A stretch of 64,000 nucleotides of DNA from Paraburkholderia dilworthii (GTDB lineage Bacteria; Pseudomonadota; Gammaproteobacteria; Burkholderiales; Burkholderiaceae): contig NZ_AWZT01000001.1 of NCBI RefSeq assembly GCF_000472525.1, positions 186,001 to 250,000 on the forward strand, written 5' to 3'. Positions 17,816-26,713 of this stretch are shown piece after piece. How positions within the stretch are numbered: the stretch's first letter is position 1; every line of letters begins with the position of its first letter. The translations under genes were made by a program, and so were the position numbers. The notes beneath the pieces were generated by a model that saw nothing but the letters and a program-made list of their open reading frames with translations, made no database searches and was not told where the DNA came from.

Positions 17816-17893
17816 AGCGGGCCGGTTTCAGGTGAACGGGGAACGATGCGGCGGCCTTATCGCCGCTCATGTGGCTCATGTGGTTCATGCAGA

Positions 17894-18886
17894 TCACGGA
17901 ACGAATGCGCCGGTGTAGTACTTCGCGGGCGCGTTCGCTGCGGGGTCGAGCTTGCTGTACCGCACGATCGCGGCCACGGAGTCGTCGATATTCTTCGTGC
18001 TGACGTGGAAGATCGGCGCCTTCTCCGTTTCCGGCGTGCGATAGAAGGGGATCGTCGCCTTGAGCGTGCGGATCATCGTGTCGCGTGAACCAGCGGCGGG
18101 CAGCGTTTTGAGCAGCGCATCGACGGCCGCGGCCGGGTCTTTTTCGCTGTCGTCCACCGATTTCGCCGTCGCGCGCATGAAGCGTTTCAGCAGATCGGCA
18201 TGGTCCTTGATCGTGTCGTCGCGCGCGATAATGCTAAGCGTCGCCACATTCACGTTGTAGTCGGCGAACAGAATGGCGCGTGCGGGTTTCTTCGTGGCCT
18301 GCTCGACAGAGATAAGCGGGATCGTTGCGAAGCCGACCAGCAGATCGGCCTGGCCGGTGATGACGGCGTTGATGGTGGTCTGCGGATTGCCCGTAATGGT
18401 CTTGAAGTCCGAGTCCTTCAGGCCCACCTTGTTCATGAACATCGTCCATATCTGCGACGACGCATCGCCGGGCGCAACCGCTACCGTTTTGCCCTTGATG
18501 TCCTGCGGCGTTTTGATGTTCTTCTCCGCGAGGCCCACCACGGAGGTCGGGTTTTCCTGCATGAGAACGCCGATCGCCTTCACGGGTGCGCCCATTGCAG
18601 CGACCTTGACCATCGTGCTGAAGTCCGCATAGCCAATATCGACGTTATGCGTCGCCACCGCCTGCACGGTCGGTCCCGAACCATGTCCCTCCATCAGCTT
18701 GAGGTCGATGCCTTCGGCGTCGTAGTAGCCTTTCACCTTGCCGAGATAGAACGGCGCCACCGCGCCGTTGACCGTGTAGTTGAGCATCAACGTCAGCGAA
18801 TCTTTCGCGTGGGCGACATTGCTTGCGCAGCAGACCGCGGCAAAACTCAGCGCGGCCGCCATGCGCGTCGGCTTTCGTGATTTCAT
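17894..18886 (-). CDS. ABC transporter substrate-binding protein, NMT1/TauA type
   Basis: A 330-residue secreted protein. The signal peptide is MKSRKPTRMAAALSFAAVCC with cleavage after AHA. The mature protein has the NMT1-type motifs GKVKGYYDAEGIDLKL and HNVDIGYADFSTMVK, as in sulfonate, pyrimidine-precursor and aromatic-acid binding proteins. GGAG lies 7 bases before the ATG at 18886; the longer open frame upstream to 18925 has no ribosome site. It lies 98 bases downstream of the permease. Substrate is unknown; a negatively charged aromatic is plausible from context. Confidence 0.88.
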   Translation of the reverse strand: MKSRKPTRMAAALSFAAVCCASNVAHAKDSLTLMLNYTVNGAVAPFYLGKVKGYYDAEGIDLKLMEGHGSGPTVQAVATHNVDIGYADFSTMVKVAAMGAPVKAIGVLMQENPTSVVGLAEKNIKTPQDIKGKTVAVAPGDASSQIWTMFMNKVGLKDSDFKTITGNPQTTINAVITGQADLLVGFATIPLISVEQATKKPARAILFADYNVNVATLSIIARDDTIKDHADLLKRFMRATAKSVDDSEKDPAAAVDALLKTLPAAGSRDTMIRTLKATIPFYRTPETEKAPIFHVSTKNIDDSVAAIVRYSKLDPAANAPAKYYTGAFVP

Positions 18887-18984
18887 GGTGTCTCCTTCCT
18901 GTGCCCGATGGACTGGGTACTGCATGCTTATTGATGTGGATGGTCAAAGCGCAAGCGGCGCATGCGTGACGTGCGTTACGTGCG

Positions 18985-19776
18985 TTACGTGCGTCCGAGC
19001 AGACGCGAGCGATGCGACGCATGCCACGGAATAGCGATGCGCTCCAGCATGTCGATTGCGACGAACAGCAGCGCGCCGATCACCGACAGCACGACCAGCG
19101 CCGAGAAGATCAGAGGCTGGTCGAAGTTGCCGTTTGCACGTTGCAGCACGAAGCCGAGCCCCGAGTTGGCCCCGACGAATTCGCCGACCACCGCGCCGAC
19201 CACTGCAAGCGTGATCGACACTTTCATGCTGGCGAAAATCGCGGGCAGCGCGTGCGGCAAGCTGATCTTGAAGAAGGTTTTCACGGGCGAGCTGCCCATC
19301 GACTTCGCGAGATCGATCAGATCTTTTTCGACCGATTTGAAACCCAGCACTGTCGACACCACGACCGGAAAGAAGCCGAGCAGGAAAGCAACGAGCATGC
19401 GCGGAAAAAGTCCAAAGCCGAACCAGACGACGAACAGCGGCGCAATCGCCACTTTCGGAATGCTCTGTGAAAACACGACGAGCGGATACAGGTAGCTCTC
19501 GATCAATGGCGACGCGGCGACCAGCATCGCGATCGGCACGCCGATCAATACCGACAGCGCGAAGCCGCCGAGCGTCGCGTACAGCGTCGGCAGCGACTCT
19601 TCCAGCAGCATCGACCATTGCGCGGCCATCTGATGCAGGATCGATTCGGGCGTGGGCACCAGATACGGTGGAATCTTGAAGACGCGTATGACGAGATCCC
19701 ATGCGAGCAGGATCACCACGATCAGCAGCAGCGGACGGACCCACTGCGAGTTCAGGAATTTCCTGGTGAAGTTCAC
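18985..19776 (-). CDS. ABC transporter permease, TauC/SsuC type
   Basis: A 263-residue membrane protein starting from GTG at 19776 (NFTRKFLNSQ), with AAAGG 9 bases upstream. Membrane spans begin at PLLLIVVILLAWDLVIRVF, and the EAA loop is SMGSSPVKTFFKISLPHALP. The longer reading frame to 19872 begins at TTG with no ribosome site and is rejected. It is the first gene of the importer operon. The 447-base divergent gap upstream holds a minus-facing copy of the composite operator 216 bases away, implying a long leader. Confidence 0.87.
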   Translation of the reverse strand: MNFTRKFLNSQWVRPLLLIVVILLAWDLVIRVFKIPPYLVPTPESILHQMAAQWSMLLEESLPTLYATLGGFALSVLIGVPIAMLVAASPLIESYLYPLVVFSQSIPKVAIAPLFVVWFGFGLFPRMLVAFLLGFFPVVVSTVLGFKSVEKDLIDLAKSMGSSPVKTFFKISLPHALPAIFASMKVSITLAVVGAVVGEFVGANSGLGFVLQRANGNFDQPLIFSALVVLSVIGALLFVAIDMLERIAIPWHASHRSRLLGRT

Positions 19777-19991
19777 GGCATTCGACCTTTGTGGTTGGGA
19801 AGCTGGAAAAAGGCGCGCAATCGCGCGATCGGCTAGAGGCCAGGCCGCGGCGGCAGTACGTGCAACCGGCAAGGCGCGCCGTTCTCACACGCCTGTTGCG
19901 GTATTGCAGTGTTGCGCCGACATATGCAGGCATGCGCCGGCGCGCTGTGCCACGCTGCTCGCAGCAAGATTGACGGCGAGCCAGGCGCCGG

Positions 19992-20022
19992 GCAAACGCT
20001 AATTGTTCATGCCGCATATGAG
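19992..20022 (-). promoter_or_regulatory. Composite operator copy 3, facing the TauABC-type importer
   Basis: On the minus strand: CTCATA-N5-CATGAA, eight bases, GTTTGC. One half-site has an A/G change (CATA). It lies in the 447-base gap between the permease and the hydrolase; apart from copies 3 and 4 no other clear feature is seen in that gap. Confidence 0.65.
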
Positions 20023-20109
20023 AGAAATTCATCCGCTGCCACATGAGCGGCGCGAAGCGCGCGGAGTCGCTCATGTCATGGAACGCTCGTTCGCAGCCGA
20101 TGAATTGTT

Positions 20110-20140
20110 TTCATGCTTTACATGAAAGATCGTCGTTTGC
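20110..20140 (+). promoter_or_regulatory. Composite operator copy 4, facing the hydrolase and Mo-hydroxylase operon
   Basis: TTCATG-N5-CATGAA (20110-20126), eight bases, GTTTGC (20135-20140). It is 83 bases before the hydrolase start. The palindrome is perfect in both half-sites. Confidence 0.75.
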
Positions 20141-20223
20141 CGGGCCTGTGGGTAACCCGCAATATCCGGCTGCGGGCTCGATAACCCGAACTCGAACCCA
20201 TCCGACAGCCAGTGGAGTACGCA

Positions 20224-21060
20224 ATGAATCAACCGACCCATCCCGACGTCGTGTCGTCGCACGTTACCGTGAGGGACAGCACGCGAATCGGCTACAACCT
20301 CTACGGCGCGAAGGAAAACACGGTGCGCGTGGTGCTCGTGCATTCGCTCGCAATGGACCGTCACTTCTGGACGCCCGTCGTCGAGCGTCTGCTGCCACGG
20401 GCTTCCGTGCTTGCCATCGACGCGCGCGGGCACGGCGCGTCGGACAAGCCGACGGGCCCATACACCGTGTCGCTGTTTGCTCAGGACGTGTACGACGTGC
20501 TGCGCGCGACGGACTTTCGCAACGTGCTGATAGCGGGCGCCTCGATGGGCGGGTGCGTCGCGTTGCAGTTCGCGGCCACTTGTCCCGACGCGATCGCCGC
20601 GGGCCTGATCGACACGACCGCATGGTACGGCGAAAGCGCGCCGCAAGACTGGAACGTGCGCGCCGAAAAAGCCGAAAGCGGCGGCCTCGCGCCGCTGGTC
20701 GGCTTTCAGACGACACGCTGGTTCAGCGACCCGTTCCGCACCGAGCATCCCGACGTGGTGCAGCGCTGCGTCGATACCTTCTTGCGCAATGACGTTGCTG
20801 CGTTCGCCGCGACGGGCCGCATGCTCGGTTCGTTCGACGGCCGCGCGCTGATGAAAGACGTCAAAGTGCCGACATGCGTGATCGTCGGCGAAGAGGACTA
20901 TGCGGCGACGCCTGCGATGGCGCGCGCACTTCACGCGGGCATTGCCGGTTCGACGTTCACGGAGATCCCGAAAGCGCGGCACCTTACGCCGCTGGAGACG
21001 CCGGACATCGTCGCTCGCGAACTGCACACGCTGCTCGATCGCGCAGGCTGTGCCCGTTAG
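20224..21060 (+). CDS. Alpha/beta hydrolase, 3-oxoadipate enol-lactonase-like
   Basis: A 278-residue hydrolase. The nucleophile elbow GASMGG puts Ser at 107, the acid is likely Asp225 (VGEEDYAATP) and the base His253 (KARHLTP). The HSLAMDRHFW and DARGHGASDKP segments match PcaD-like enol-lactonases and related C-C or ester hydrolases. The ATG at 20224 has GGAG 6 bases upstream. It is the first gene of the operon that continues with the molybdenum hydroxylase (21118 onward). A lactone or ring-opening hydrolysis step after ring hydroxylation is inferred from this position. Confidence 0.85.
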   Translation: MNQPTHPDVVSSHVTVRDSTRIGYNLYGAKENTVRVVLVHSLAMDRHFWTPVVERLLPRASVLAIDARGHGASDKPTGPYTVSLFAQDVYDVLRATDFRNVLIAGASMGGCVALQFAATCPDAIAAGLIDTTAWYGESAPQDWNVRAEKAESGGLAPLVGFQTTRWFSDPFRTEHPDVVQRCVDTFLRNDVAAFAATGRMLGSFDGRALMKDVKVPTCVIVGEEDYAATPAMARALHAGIAGSTFTEIPKARHLTPLETPDIVARELHTLLDRAGCAR

Positions 21061-21117
21061 ATCGATCGACAAACGCGCAGAAACATGCAGAAACACGCGC
21101 AACAAGGAGTGCTTTAG

Positions 21118-22011
21118 ATGATTCCGTTTGAGCTCGCGAGGCCGCGGTCGCTGAAGGAAGCGATCGCGCTGCTGGATCCGGAAGACCCGGATATCCGCCC
21201 GATGGGCGGCGGCACGGCGGTGATGTTGATGATGAAAGCCGGCGTGTTACGGCCAACGCGCCTCGTCAGTTTGCGCGATATCGAGCCGCATTATGCGCAG
21301 GTTCACGCTGGCGAAAACGGCGAGTTGCGCATCGGCGGTTTGACGCGACTGGCGACGCTCGAGCATTCGCCGCTCGTGAAGGAACGCTGGCCGCTTATCG
21401 CTCGCACTTTGCGCACGCTGTCGAATGTGCGGGTGCGCAATGTCGCGACGATCGGCGGCAATCTCGGTCACGCCGATCCTCATATGGACATGCCGCCGGT
21501 GCTTACGTCGCTTGGCGCACGCGTAACCATCACGGGTCCGTACGGCGAACGCATCGTGCCCGTCGAGGAATTGTGCACCGGTTACTACGAAACGGTGCTC
21601 GCTCGCGATGAACTGATCTCCGAAGTGATCGTGCCGCCGCAAGCAGGGCGACCCGCTGCGTACATGAAGGTCACGACGCGCGCGGCGCACGACTGGCCCG
21701 CGCTCGGCGTCGCGGTCGTGCTCGACATGCAGGGACAGCGCATTGGTCGCGCGAGCGTGATCGTCGGCGCAGCAACGGATCGGCCGACGCGGCTTACGCA
21801 AGCCGAGGCGCTGTTGCGCGGCGCATTACCCGACGACGCGATTCTGCGAGAAGCAGGTGAGGCCGGCGCGGCGCAACTGGACATCGTCGGCGATCCTCAT
21901 GGGTCCGCGAGCTACAAGAAGCAACTGCTTAAGGTCTATCTGGGCCGTGCGGTGCGCACGGCGCTGGCCGCCGCTAGCGGACACGCCGCTCAATTCGAGG
22001 GGCACGCGTAA
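21118..22011 (+). CDS. Molybdenum hydroxylase, FAD-binding medium subunit (CoxM-like)
   Basis: A 297-residue protein of the CO dehydrogenase/xanthine dehydrogenase FAD-subunit family. FAD-binding marks are PMGGGTAVMLMMKAG near residue 29 and ATIGGNLGHADPHMD around residue 115, matching the GGGT and TIGG-N motifs of CoxM/HcrB proteins. AAGGAG lies 8 bases before the ATG. It overlaps the large-subunit gene by one base (TAATG), which gives translational coupling. It carries electrons from the Fe-S subunit to an external acceptor. Confidence 0.92.
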   Translation: MIPFELARPRSLKEAIALLDPEDPDIRPMGGGTAVMLMMKAGVLRPTRLVSLRDIEPHYAQVHAGENGELRIGGLTRLATLEHSPLVKERWPLIARTLRTLSNVRVRNVATIGGNLGHADPHMDMPPVLTSLGARVTITGPYGERIVPVEELCTGYYETVLARDELISEVIVPPQAGRPAAYMKVTTRAAHDWPALGVAVVLDMQGQRIGRASVIVGAATDRPTRLTQAEALLRGALPDDAILREAGEAGAAQLDIVGDPHGSASYKKQLLKVYLGRAVRTALAAASGHAAQFEGHA

Positions 22012-24326
22012 TGAAGATCGACAAGACGCTGGAAGAACAGCCGGCAGGCAAGCAGGTAGGCCGCGCATTGAACCGGCTCGAAGCGCGCTCGAAAGTGACG
22101 GGCCGCGCCGAGTACATTCACAACCTCGTGCTGCCGCGCATGCTGTACGGCAAGATTTTTCGCAGCACTGTGGCGCACGGCAAGATCGTCAATATCGACA
22201 CGAGCGCCGCGCGCGAAATGGAAGGCGTATTCGCGGTGTATACCGGCGAAGATATCCGCAAGGTGATTCCCGAGCCGTACTATGGACCGGCGTTTCACGA
22301 TCAGCCGATTCTCGCGTTGGACAAAGTGCGCTATATCGGCGAGCCCGTTGCCGTCGTGCTTGCTGCCGACCCGCATGTCGCCGAAGAGGCGACGCATCTG
22401 ATCATGGCGGAGTACCAGGAGTTGCCCGCGGTGTTCAACGAAGTGGAGGCCGCGCGATCCGATGTTCTCGTCCACGACTTCCTGCGCCCGGCCGGTACGT
22501 TCCCCGATCTGAAGCATCTGGCGGGCCGCAAGGGCACGAACGTGGCGCTCGACTTCCAGTTGCGGCGTGGCGACGTCGAAGCGGCCTTTGCAACCGCTGC
22601 GCATGTATTCGACGATACGTTCACGACGCAACAGGTCATGCATACGCCGCTTGAGCCGATGGTGTCGCTTGCCGAGTCCGATCTCGGCACTGGCATGCTG
22701 ACGGTGCACACGGCTTCGCAGAGCCCGTCGTTTGTGCGCATCGAGATTGCGCGCCTGCTCGGCTGGGACGAGAATCGCGTGCGCGTGAAGTCGGCGCTGC
22801 TCGGCGGCGGCTTCGGCGCGAAGCTCTATATCAAGCTCGAAGCGCTCGTCGTCGCGCTTGCACTGCTGTCGCGGCGCAGCGTGAAGATTTCACTGACGAT
22901 GGAAGAGCAGTTCTTCACGATCACCAAGCATGCGACGACGTTCCGCATGAAAACCGCCGTGAACGAAGAAGGCCGCATTACGGCACGCAAATGCGAGGTG
23001 TGGTGGAACGGTGGCGCGTATGCGGATATAGGGCCGCGCGTCACGCAGAAGTCGGGCTTCACGGCTTCAGGCCCGTACGATATCGAGAACGTATGGATCG
23101 ATTCGTATCAGGTCTACACGAATCTGCCGCCCGCCGGCGCGTTTCGCGGCTTCGGCATTCCGCAGATGGTGTGGGCATACGAGAGCCATGCCGACATGAT
23201 TTCGCGCGCGCTTTGTATCGATCCGCTCGAATTCCGCCGCCGCAATATTTTGCGCGAAGGACGTCCGCATGCAACCGGCACACCGATGCATGACGCGGCG
23301 ATCGACCTCGTGCTCGAACGGGTCGCCGGGCGGATGAACTGGGCGGCCCCGTTCGAGCGCGGCACAGGCACGCTGCGGCGCGGGCGCGGCATTGGCGTCG
23401 GCTTCAAGGCGCTGGTTGCGCCGACCACGTCGATGGCAATGGTGAGCCTCGCGGGTGACGGGAGTTGCACGGTCTATTCGAGCACGGTGGACATGGGGCA
23501 GGCGTCGGAAACCGCGATTGCACTGATGGCCGGCGAAGTGCTGGGCATTCCCGCCGAGCGCATCCGCGTGATGCGGCCGGATACGGACGTAACGCCTTAC
23601 GACATGGCGACGCTCGGCTCGCGCTCCACATTCCACATGGGCCACGCCGTGCGCCTCGCCGCCGAGGACGTGAACCGCAAGCTCGCCGAACTGGCGAACG
23701 AACTGGGCGTGCCGGCCGCGCCGGCAAGCCGCGCGGGCGAACTGCTGCGGCGCAAGTATGGAATGCAGGCGGGCAACATCGTCGGTATCGGCAGCTTCAT
23801 TCCTTCGTACACGTCGCCGGAACACGAGACGGGCCAGTCCGAGAACATCACGCCGAACTGGATGGTGGGCGGCTGCGGCGTCGAAGTCGAAGTCGATACG
23901 GAGACGGGCCACTTCAAGCTGTTGCGCTTCGAGCATGTGGTCGATTGCGGCACGCCGATCAATCCGAAAGTGGTCGATACGCAGATTTCCGGCGCGGCCA
24001 TCATGCAACTCGGTATTACGCTCTTCGAGCGCATGGAGTTCGACGAGGTCGGGCAGCTTCGCAATGCGTCGTTCGCGGAGTACAAGATTCCGGGCATTCA
24101 CGATATTCCGGCGACTATCGGGCGCGAGACGGTGGACTCCGTGCAGAACAACGGACCGTTCGGCGCGAAGGGCGTTGGCGAGAGTTCGACTTTCGGCGTC
24201 GCGTCGGCAATCGCGGAAGCCATCGAGGACGCGGTCGGTGTGCGTCTGAAGTCTTTGCCGCTCACGCCTGAGAGTGTGTACCGCGCGCTGTGCGCCGCGC
24301 GCAATGAACCGCTATCCGAGGAATAA
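22011..24326 (+). CDS. Molybdenum hydroxylase, molybdopterin-binding large subunit (CoxL/HcrA-like)
   Basis: A 771-residue catalytic subunit of the xanthine oxidase family. It has GGGFGAKLYIKLEAL (molybdopterin region), PPAGAFRGFGIPQ, which replaces the CO-dehydrogenase form I AYRCSFR loop, and the C-terminal FGAKGVGESS motif whose Glu is the catalytic base. It lacks the active-site Cys motif of true CO dehydrogenase, so it should hydroxylate an organic ring or acyl-CoA using water. Family relatives include 4-hydroxybenzoyl-CoA reductase, 2-furoyl-CoA dehydrogenase and quinoline oxidoreductases. Operon with FAD and Fe-S subunits on either side. Confidence 0.93.
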   Translation: MKIDKTLEEQPAGKQVGRALNRLEARSKVTGRAEYIHNLVLPRMLYGKIFRSTVAHGKIVNIDTSAAREMEGVFAVYTGEDIRKVIPEPYYGPAFHDQPILALDKVRYIGEPVAVVLAADPHVAEEATHLIMAEYQELPAVFNEVEAARSDVLVHDFLRPAGTFPDLKHLAGRKGTNVALDFQLRRGDVEAAFATAAHVFDDTFTTQQVMHTPLEPMVSLAESDLGTGMLTVHTASQSPSFVRIEIARLLGWDENRVRVKSALLGGGFGAKLYIKLEALVVALALLSRRSVKISLTMEEQFFTITKHATTFRMKTAVNEEGRITARKCEVWWNGGAYADIGPRVTQKSGFTASGPYDIENVWIDSYQVYTNLPPAGAFRGFGIPQMVWAYESHADMISRALCIDPLEFRRRNILREGRPHATGTPMHDAAIDLVLERVAGRMNWAAPFERGTGTLRRGRGIGVGFKALVAPTTSMAMVSLAGDGSCTVYSSTVDMGQASETAIALMAGEVLGIPAERIRVMRPDTDVTPYDMATLGSRSTFHMGHAVRLAAEDVNRKLAELANELGVPAAPASRAGELLRRKYGMQAGNIVGIGSFIPSYTSPEHETGQSENITPNWMVGGCGVEVEVDTETGHFKLLRFEHVVDCGTPINPKVVDTQISGAAIMQLGITLFERMEFDEVGQLRNASFAEYKIPGIHDIPATIGRETVDSVQNNGPFGAKGVGESSTFGVASAIAEAIEDAVGVRLKSLPLTPESVYRALCAARNEPLSEE

Positions 24327-24328
24327 TC

Positions 24329-24829
24329 ATGAGCGCTACTTCCATCCAGATTCATTTCACGCTGAACGGCGAGCGCGTCAGTGCCGAGATCGAGCCGCAT
24401 CACACGATTCTGGAAGTGTTGCGTCAGCAATTCGCGCTGTATGGCGCCCGTGAAAGCTGCGGTCAGGGGCTGTGCGGGTGCTGCACTGTAATCGTCAACG
24501 GCGAAAGCGTGTCGGGCTGCCTTTATCTCGCTGCGATGGTCGACGGCGGCGAGGTCAGCACCGTCGAAAACCTCGACGCCGACGGCGAGCTCGACGCGGT
24601 ACAGCAGGCGTTTATCGAGTGCGGCGCGTTTCAGTGCGGCTTTTGCACGGCAGGCTTCATACTGATGAGCCGCCAGTTGCTCGAGCGCAATCCGGACCCG
24701 AGCGAAGCGGAGATCCGGCATTTCCTGTCGGGCAATCTTTGCCGTTGCGCCGCGTATCCGGAGATCATCCAGGCCGTGAAGCTCGCCGCGCAGATGCGCA
24801 AGTCGGCGAGGACCGCCGCTGCGGTGTAA
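24329..24829 (+). CDS. Molybdenum hydroxylase, [2Fe-2S] small subunit (CoxS-like)
   Basis: A 166-residue protein with the two [2Fe-2S] domains of this family. The plant-type ferredoxin motif is CGQGLCGCCTV with a further C in VSGCLYL, and the second, all-helical domain has CGFCTAGFIL and CRCAAYPEI. It relays electrons between the molybdenum site and FAD. The start lies two bases after the large-subunit stop. The three subunits follow the order M-L-S. Confidence 0.94.
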   Translation: MSATSIQIHFTLNGERVSAEIEPHHTILEVLRQQFALYGARESCGQGLCGCCTVIVNGESVSGCLYLAAMVDGGEVSTVENLDADGELDAVQQAFIECGAFQCGFCTAGFILMSRQLLERNPDPSEAEIRHFLSGNLCRCAAYPEIIQAVKLAAQMRKSARTAAAV

Positions 24830-24921
24830 AGCGCCCAGACGCCTTTGAAGCCAACGCAGTAACGCGCGTCTGCAGAACAACAGACGACATGGCGCGCGCA
24901 ATGACATCGAGGAGACAGTCG

Positions 24922-26322
24922 ATGCAGCAACCTCTGGAGGAGAGGCCCGGCGGCGGCACACGCGGCTTGCGCGGGGACGCTCGCGTTGCCGGAGATGTCG
25001 CGACGGAAGCAGTGTGGTATCGCTCGATCAACCGGCAGCAGTGGAGCGCGCTTATCGCGTCGAATCTCGGCTGGTTCTTCGACGGATACGAAACCTATGC
25101 ACTCGTTCTCACCGTGGGCGGCGCCCTGGGCCAGTTGCTCGCGCCGTCCGAGCACGCGCAGATCCCGTTCTACGCAGGGCTCGTGATCGCGTTGACGTTG
25201 CTGGGGTGGGGTATCGGCGGATTGATCGGCGGGATTCTCACCGACTATATCGGCCGCAAGCGGATGATGATGTTCGCGATTCTCGCGTATTCGCTGACCA
25301 CGGGCTTGAGCGCACTGTCATGGGACTGGGCGTCGTTCGCGGCGCTGCGCTTTATCGTCGGTCTCGCGATGGGTTCCGAGTGGGCGACGGGCACCGCGAT
25401 GACCGCCGAGATCTGGCCCGACCGGCATCGCGGCAAGGGTGCGGGGCTCATGCAATGCGGACTCGGTACGGGTTTTTTCGTCGCTTCGCTGATATGGCTT
25501 TTCATGAGCGGCGCGGGTGAGCATGCGTGGCGCTACATGTATCTGATTGGCGTGCTGCCGGGTCTCGCGACACTGTGGATGCGTGCCGGTATTCCCGAGT
25601 CGGAGCAGTGGCAGCGCGTGAACAAGGAGCGCAAGGCGACGCTTGCGCGCAGGAAGTCAGGGGCCGCGCTCGACGAGCGCGAACAGGCGCTTGCACGCTT
25701 TACGCTCGTCGATCTGCTCGCCGATCCGAAACTGCGCCGCCGTACGTGGATCGCCGTGCTGATGTCGCTCAGCACGACGCTCGGCTGGTGGGGCATCTCG
25801 ACATGGGTGCCGCCGTACATCGGCTCGGTCGCCGCGCATGCGGGGCTGCCTGCGGCCTCGTGGGCGAGCTTCGCGGGCATGGCGTATAACGTCGGCGCGA
25901 TCAGCGGCTATATCGGTCTCGGTTTTCTTGCTGATGCGTATGGCCGTAAGCGCATCACGTGCCTCTTCTTCGCGATGGCGTTCGTGTTGACGCCAGTGCT
26001 CTTCATGTGGACCCACAACGTTGGCCTGCTGCTGGCGGTCGCCTGCGTGGCCGGTTTTTTCAGCCTCGGGCAATATACGTGGATGCCCACATGGCTGCCG
26101 GAGCTTTATCCGACGCGCGTGCGCGGCACTGCCATCGCGCTGTGTTTCAACGTTCCGCGCTTTCTTGCATGGACGGGGCCGCTCGTCGCCGGCACGCTGA
26201 TTACCCGCTTCGGCGGCTACGGTCACGCGGCGGTCACGGTCGGTTTTGTCTATCTGGTAGGCCTTGCGCTCGCGCCGTGGCTACCGGAAACACGTGGCCA
26301 ACCTTTACCTGAAGAGATCTGA
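24922..26322 (+). CDS. MFS transporter, aromatic-acid or metabolite:H+ symporter type
   Basis: A 466-residue carrier with 12 predicted membrane spans. The MFS motif A is present twice: ILTDYIGRKRMM after span 2 and FLADAYGRKRI after span 8. The ATG at 24922 has GGAG 7 bases upstream and is preferred to the ATG at 24901. It lies between the Mo-hydroxylase operon and a RidA gene, 3 bases upstream of the latter. It is likely to import the cluster's substrate or exchange an intermediate. Confidence 0.87.
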   Translation: MQQPLEERPGGGTRGLRGDARVAGDVATEAVWYRSINRQQWSALIASNLGWFFDGYETYALVLTVGGALGQLLAPSEHAQIPFYAGLVIALTLLGWGIGGLIGGILTDYIGRKRMMMFAILAYSLTTGLSALSWDWASFAALRFIVGLAMGSEWATGTAMTAEIWPDRHRGKGAGLMQCGLGTGFFVASLIWLFMSGAGEHAWRYMYLIGVLPGLATLWMRAGIPESEQWQRVNKERKATLARRKSGAALDEREQALARFTLVDLLADPKLRRRTWIAVLMSLSTTLGWWGISTWVPPYIGSVAAHAGLPAASWASFAGMAYNVGAISGYIGLGFLADAYGRKRITCLFFAMAFVLTPVLFMWTHNVGLLLAVACVAGFFSLGQYTWMPTWLPELYPTRVRGTAIALCFNVPRFLAWTGPLVAGTLITRFGGYGHAAVTVGFVYLVGLALAPWLPETRGQPLPEEI

Positions 26323-26325
26323 ACC

Positions 26326-26703
26326 ATGAATTTCATCTTTACCGACAAGGCGCCGGCTCCGGGCGGCCACTATTCGCAGGCCGTGCAGGCGGGCGGCTTC
26401 ACGTTCGTGTCCGGCATGCTGCCGGGGCCTGGCGTGGCCACTGACGGTCCAGACAACTTCGAACGTCAGGTGCGCGCGACGCTCGCCCATTGCCAACGGG
26501 TACTGGACGAAGCGGGTTGCGCGCTGACGGACGTCGCGCAGTGCACCGCGTATATCGTCGATGTGAAGAACTGGCCGGAGTTCAACCGGCTCTACGCGGA
26601 GTATTTCGGTGCGCATAAGCCCTCGCGCGCGGTTGTGCCCGTGCCCGAGTTGCATCACGGTTTTCTGGTCGAATTGCAGATGGTGGCCTATCGCGCTGAA
26701 TAG
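26326..26703 (+). CDS. RidA-family protein (second in the window)
   Basis: A 125-residue RidA/YjgF protein with GGHYSQAVQAGGFTFVSGML, the central helix CQRVLDEAGCALTDV and the catalytic region PSRAVVPVPEL that holds the family arginine. It is only 3 bases downstream of the MFS gene and ends the 20.2-26.7 kb operon. RidA enzymes remove reactive enamines or imines, so the pathway may pass through an N-containing intermediate. Alternatively some RidA members act in ring-fission pathways (2-aminomuconate deaminase-like). It differs clearly from the copy at 3552-3905. Confidence 0.87.
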   Translation: MNFIFTDKAPAPGGHYSQAVQAGGFTFVSGMLPGPGVATDGPDNFERQVRATLAHCQRVLDEAGCALTDVAQCTAYIVDVKNWPEFNRLYAEYFGAHKPSRAVVPVPELHHGFLVELQMVAYRAE

Positions 26704-26713
26704 GCGCGCTGCT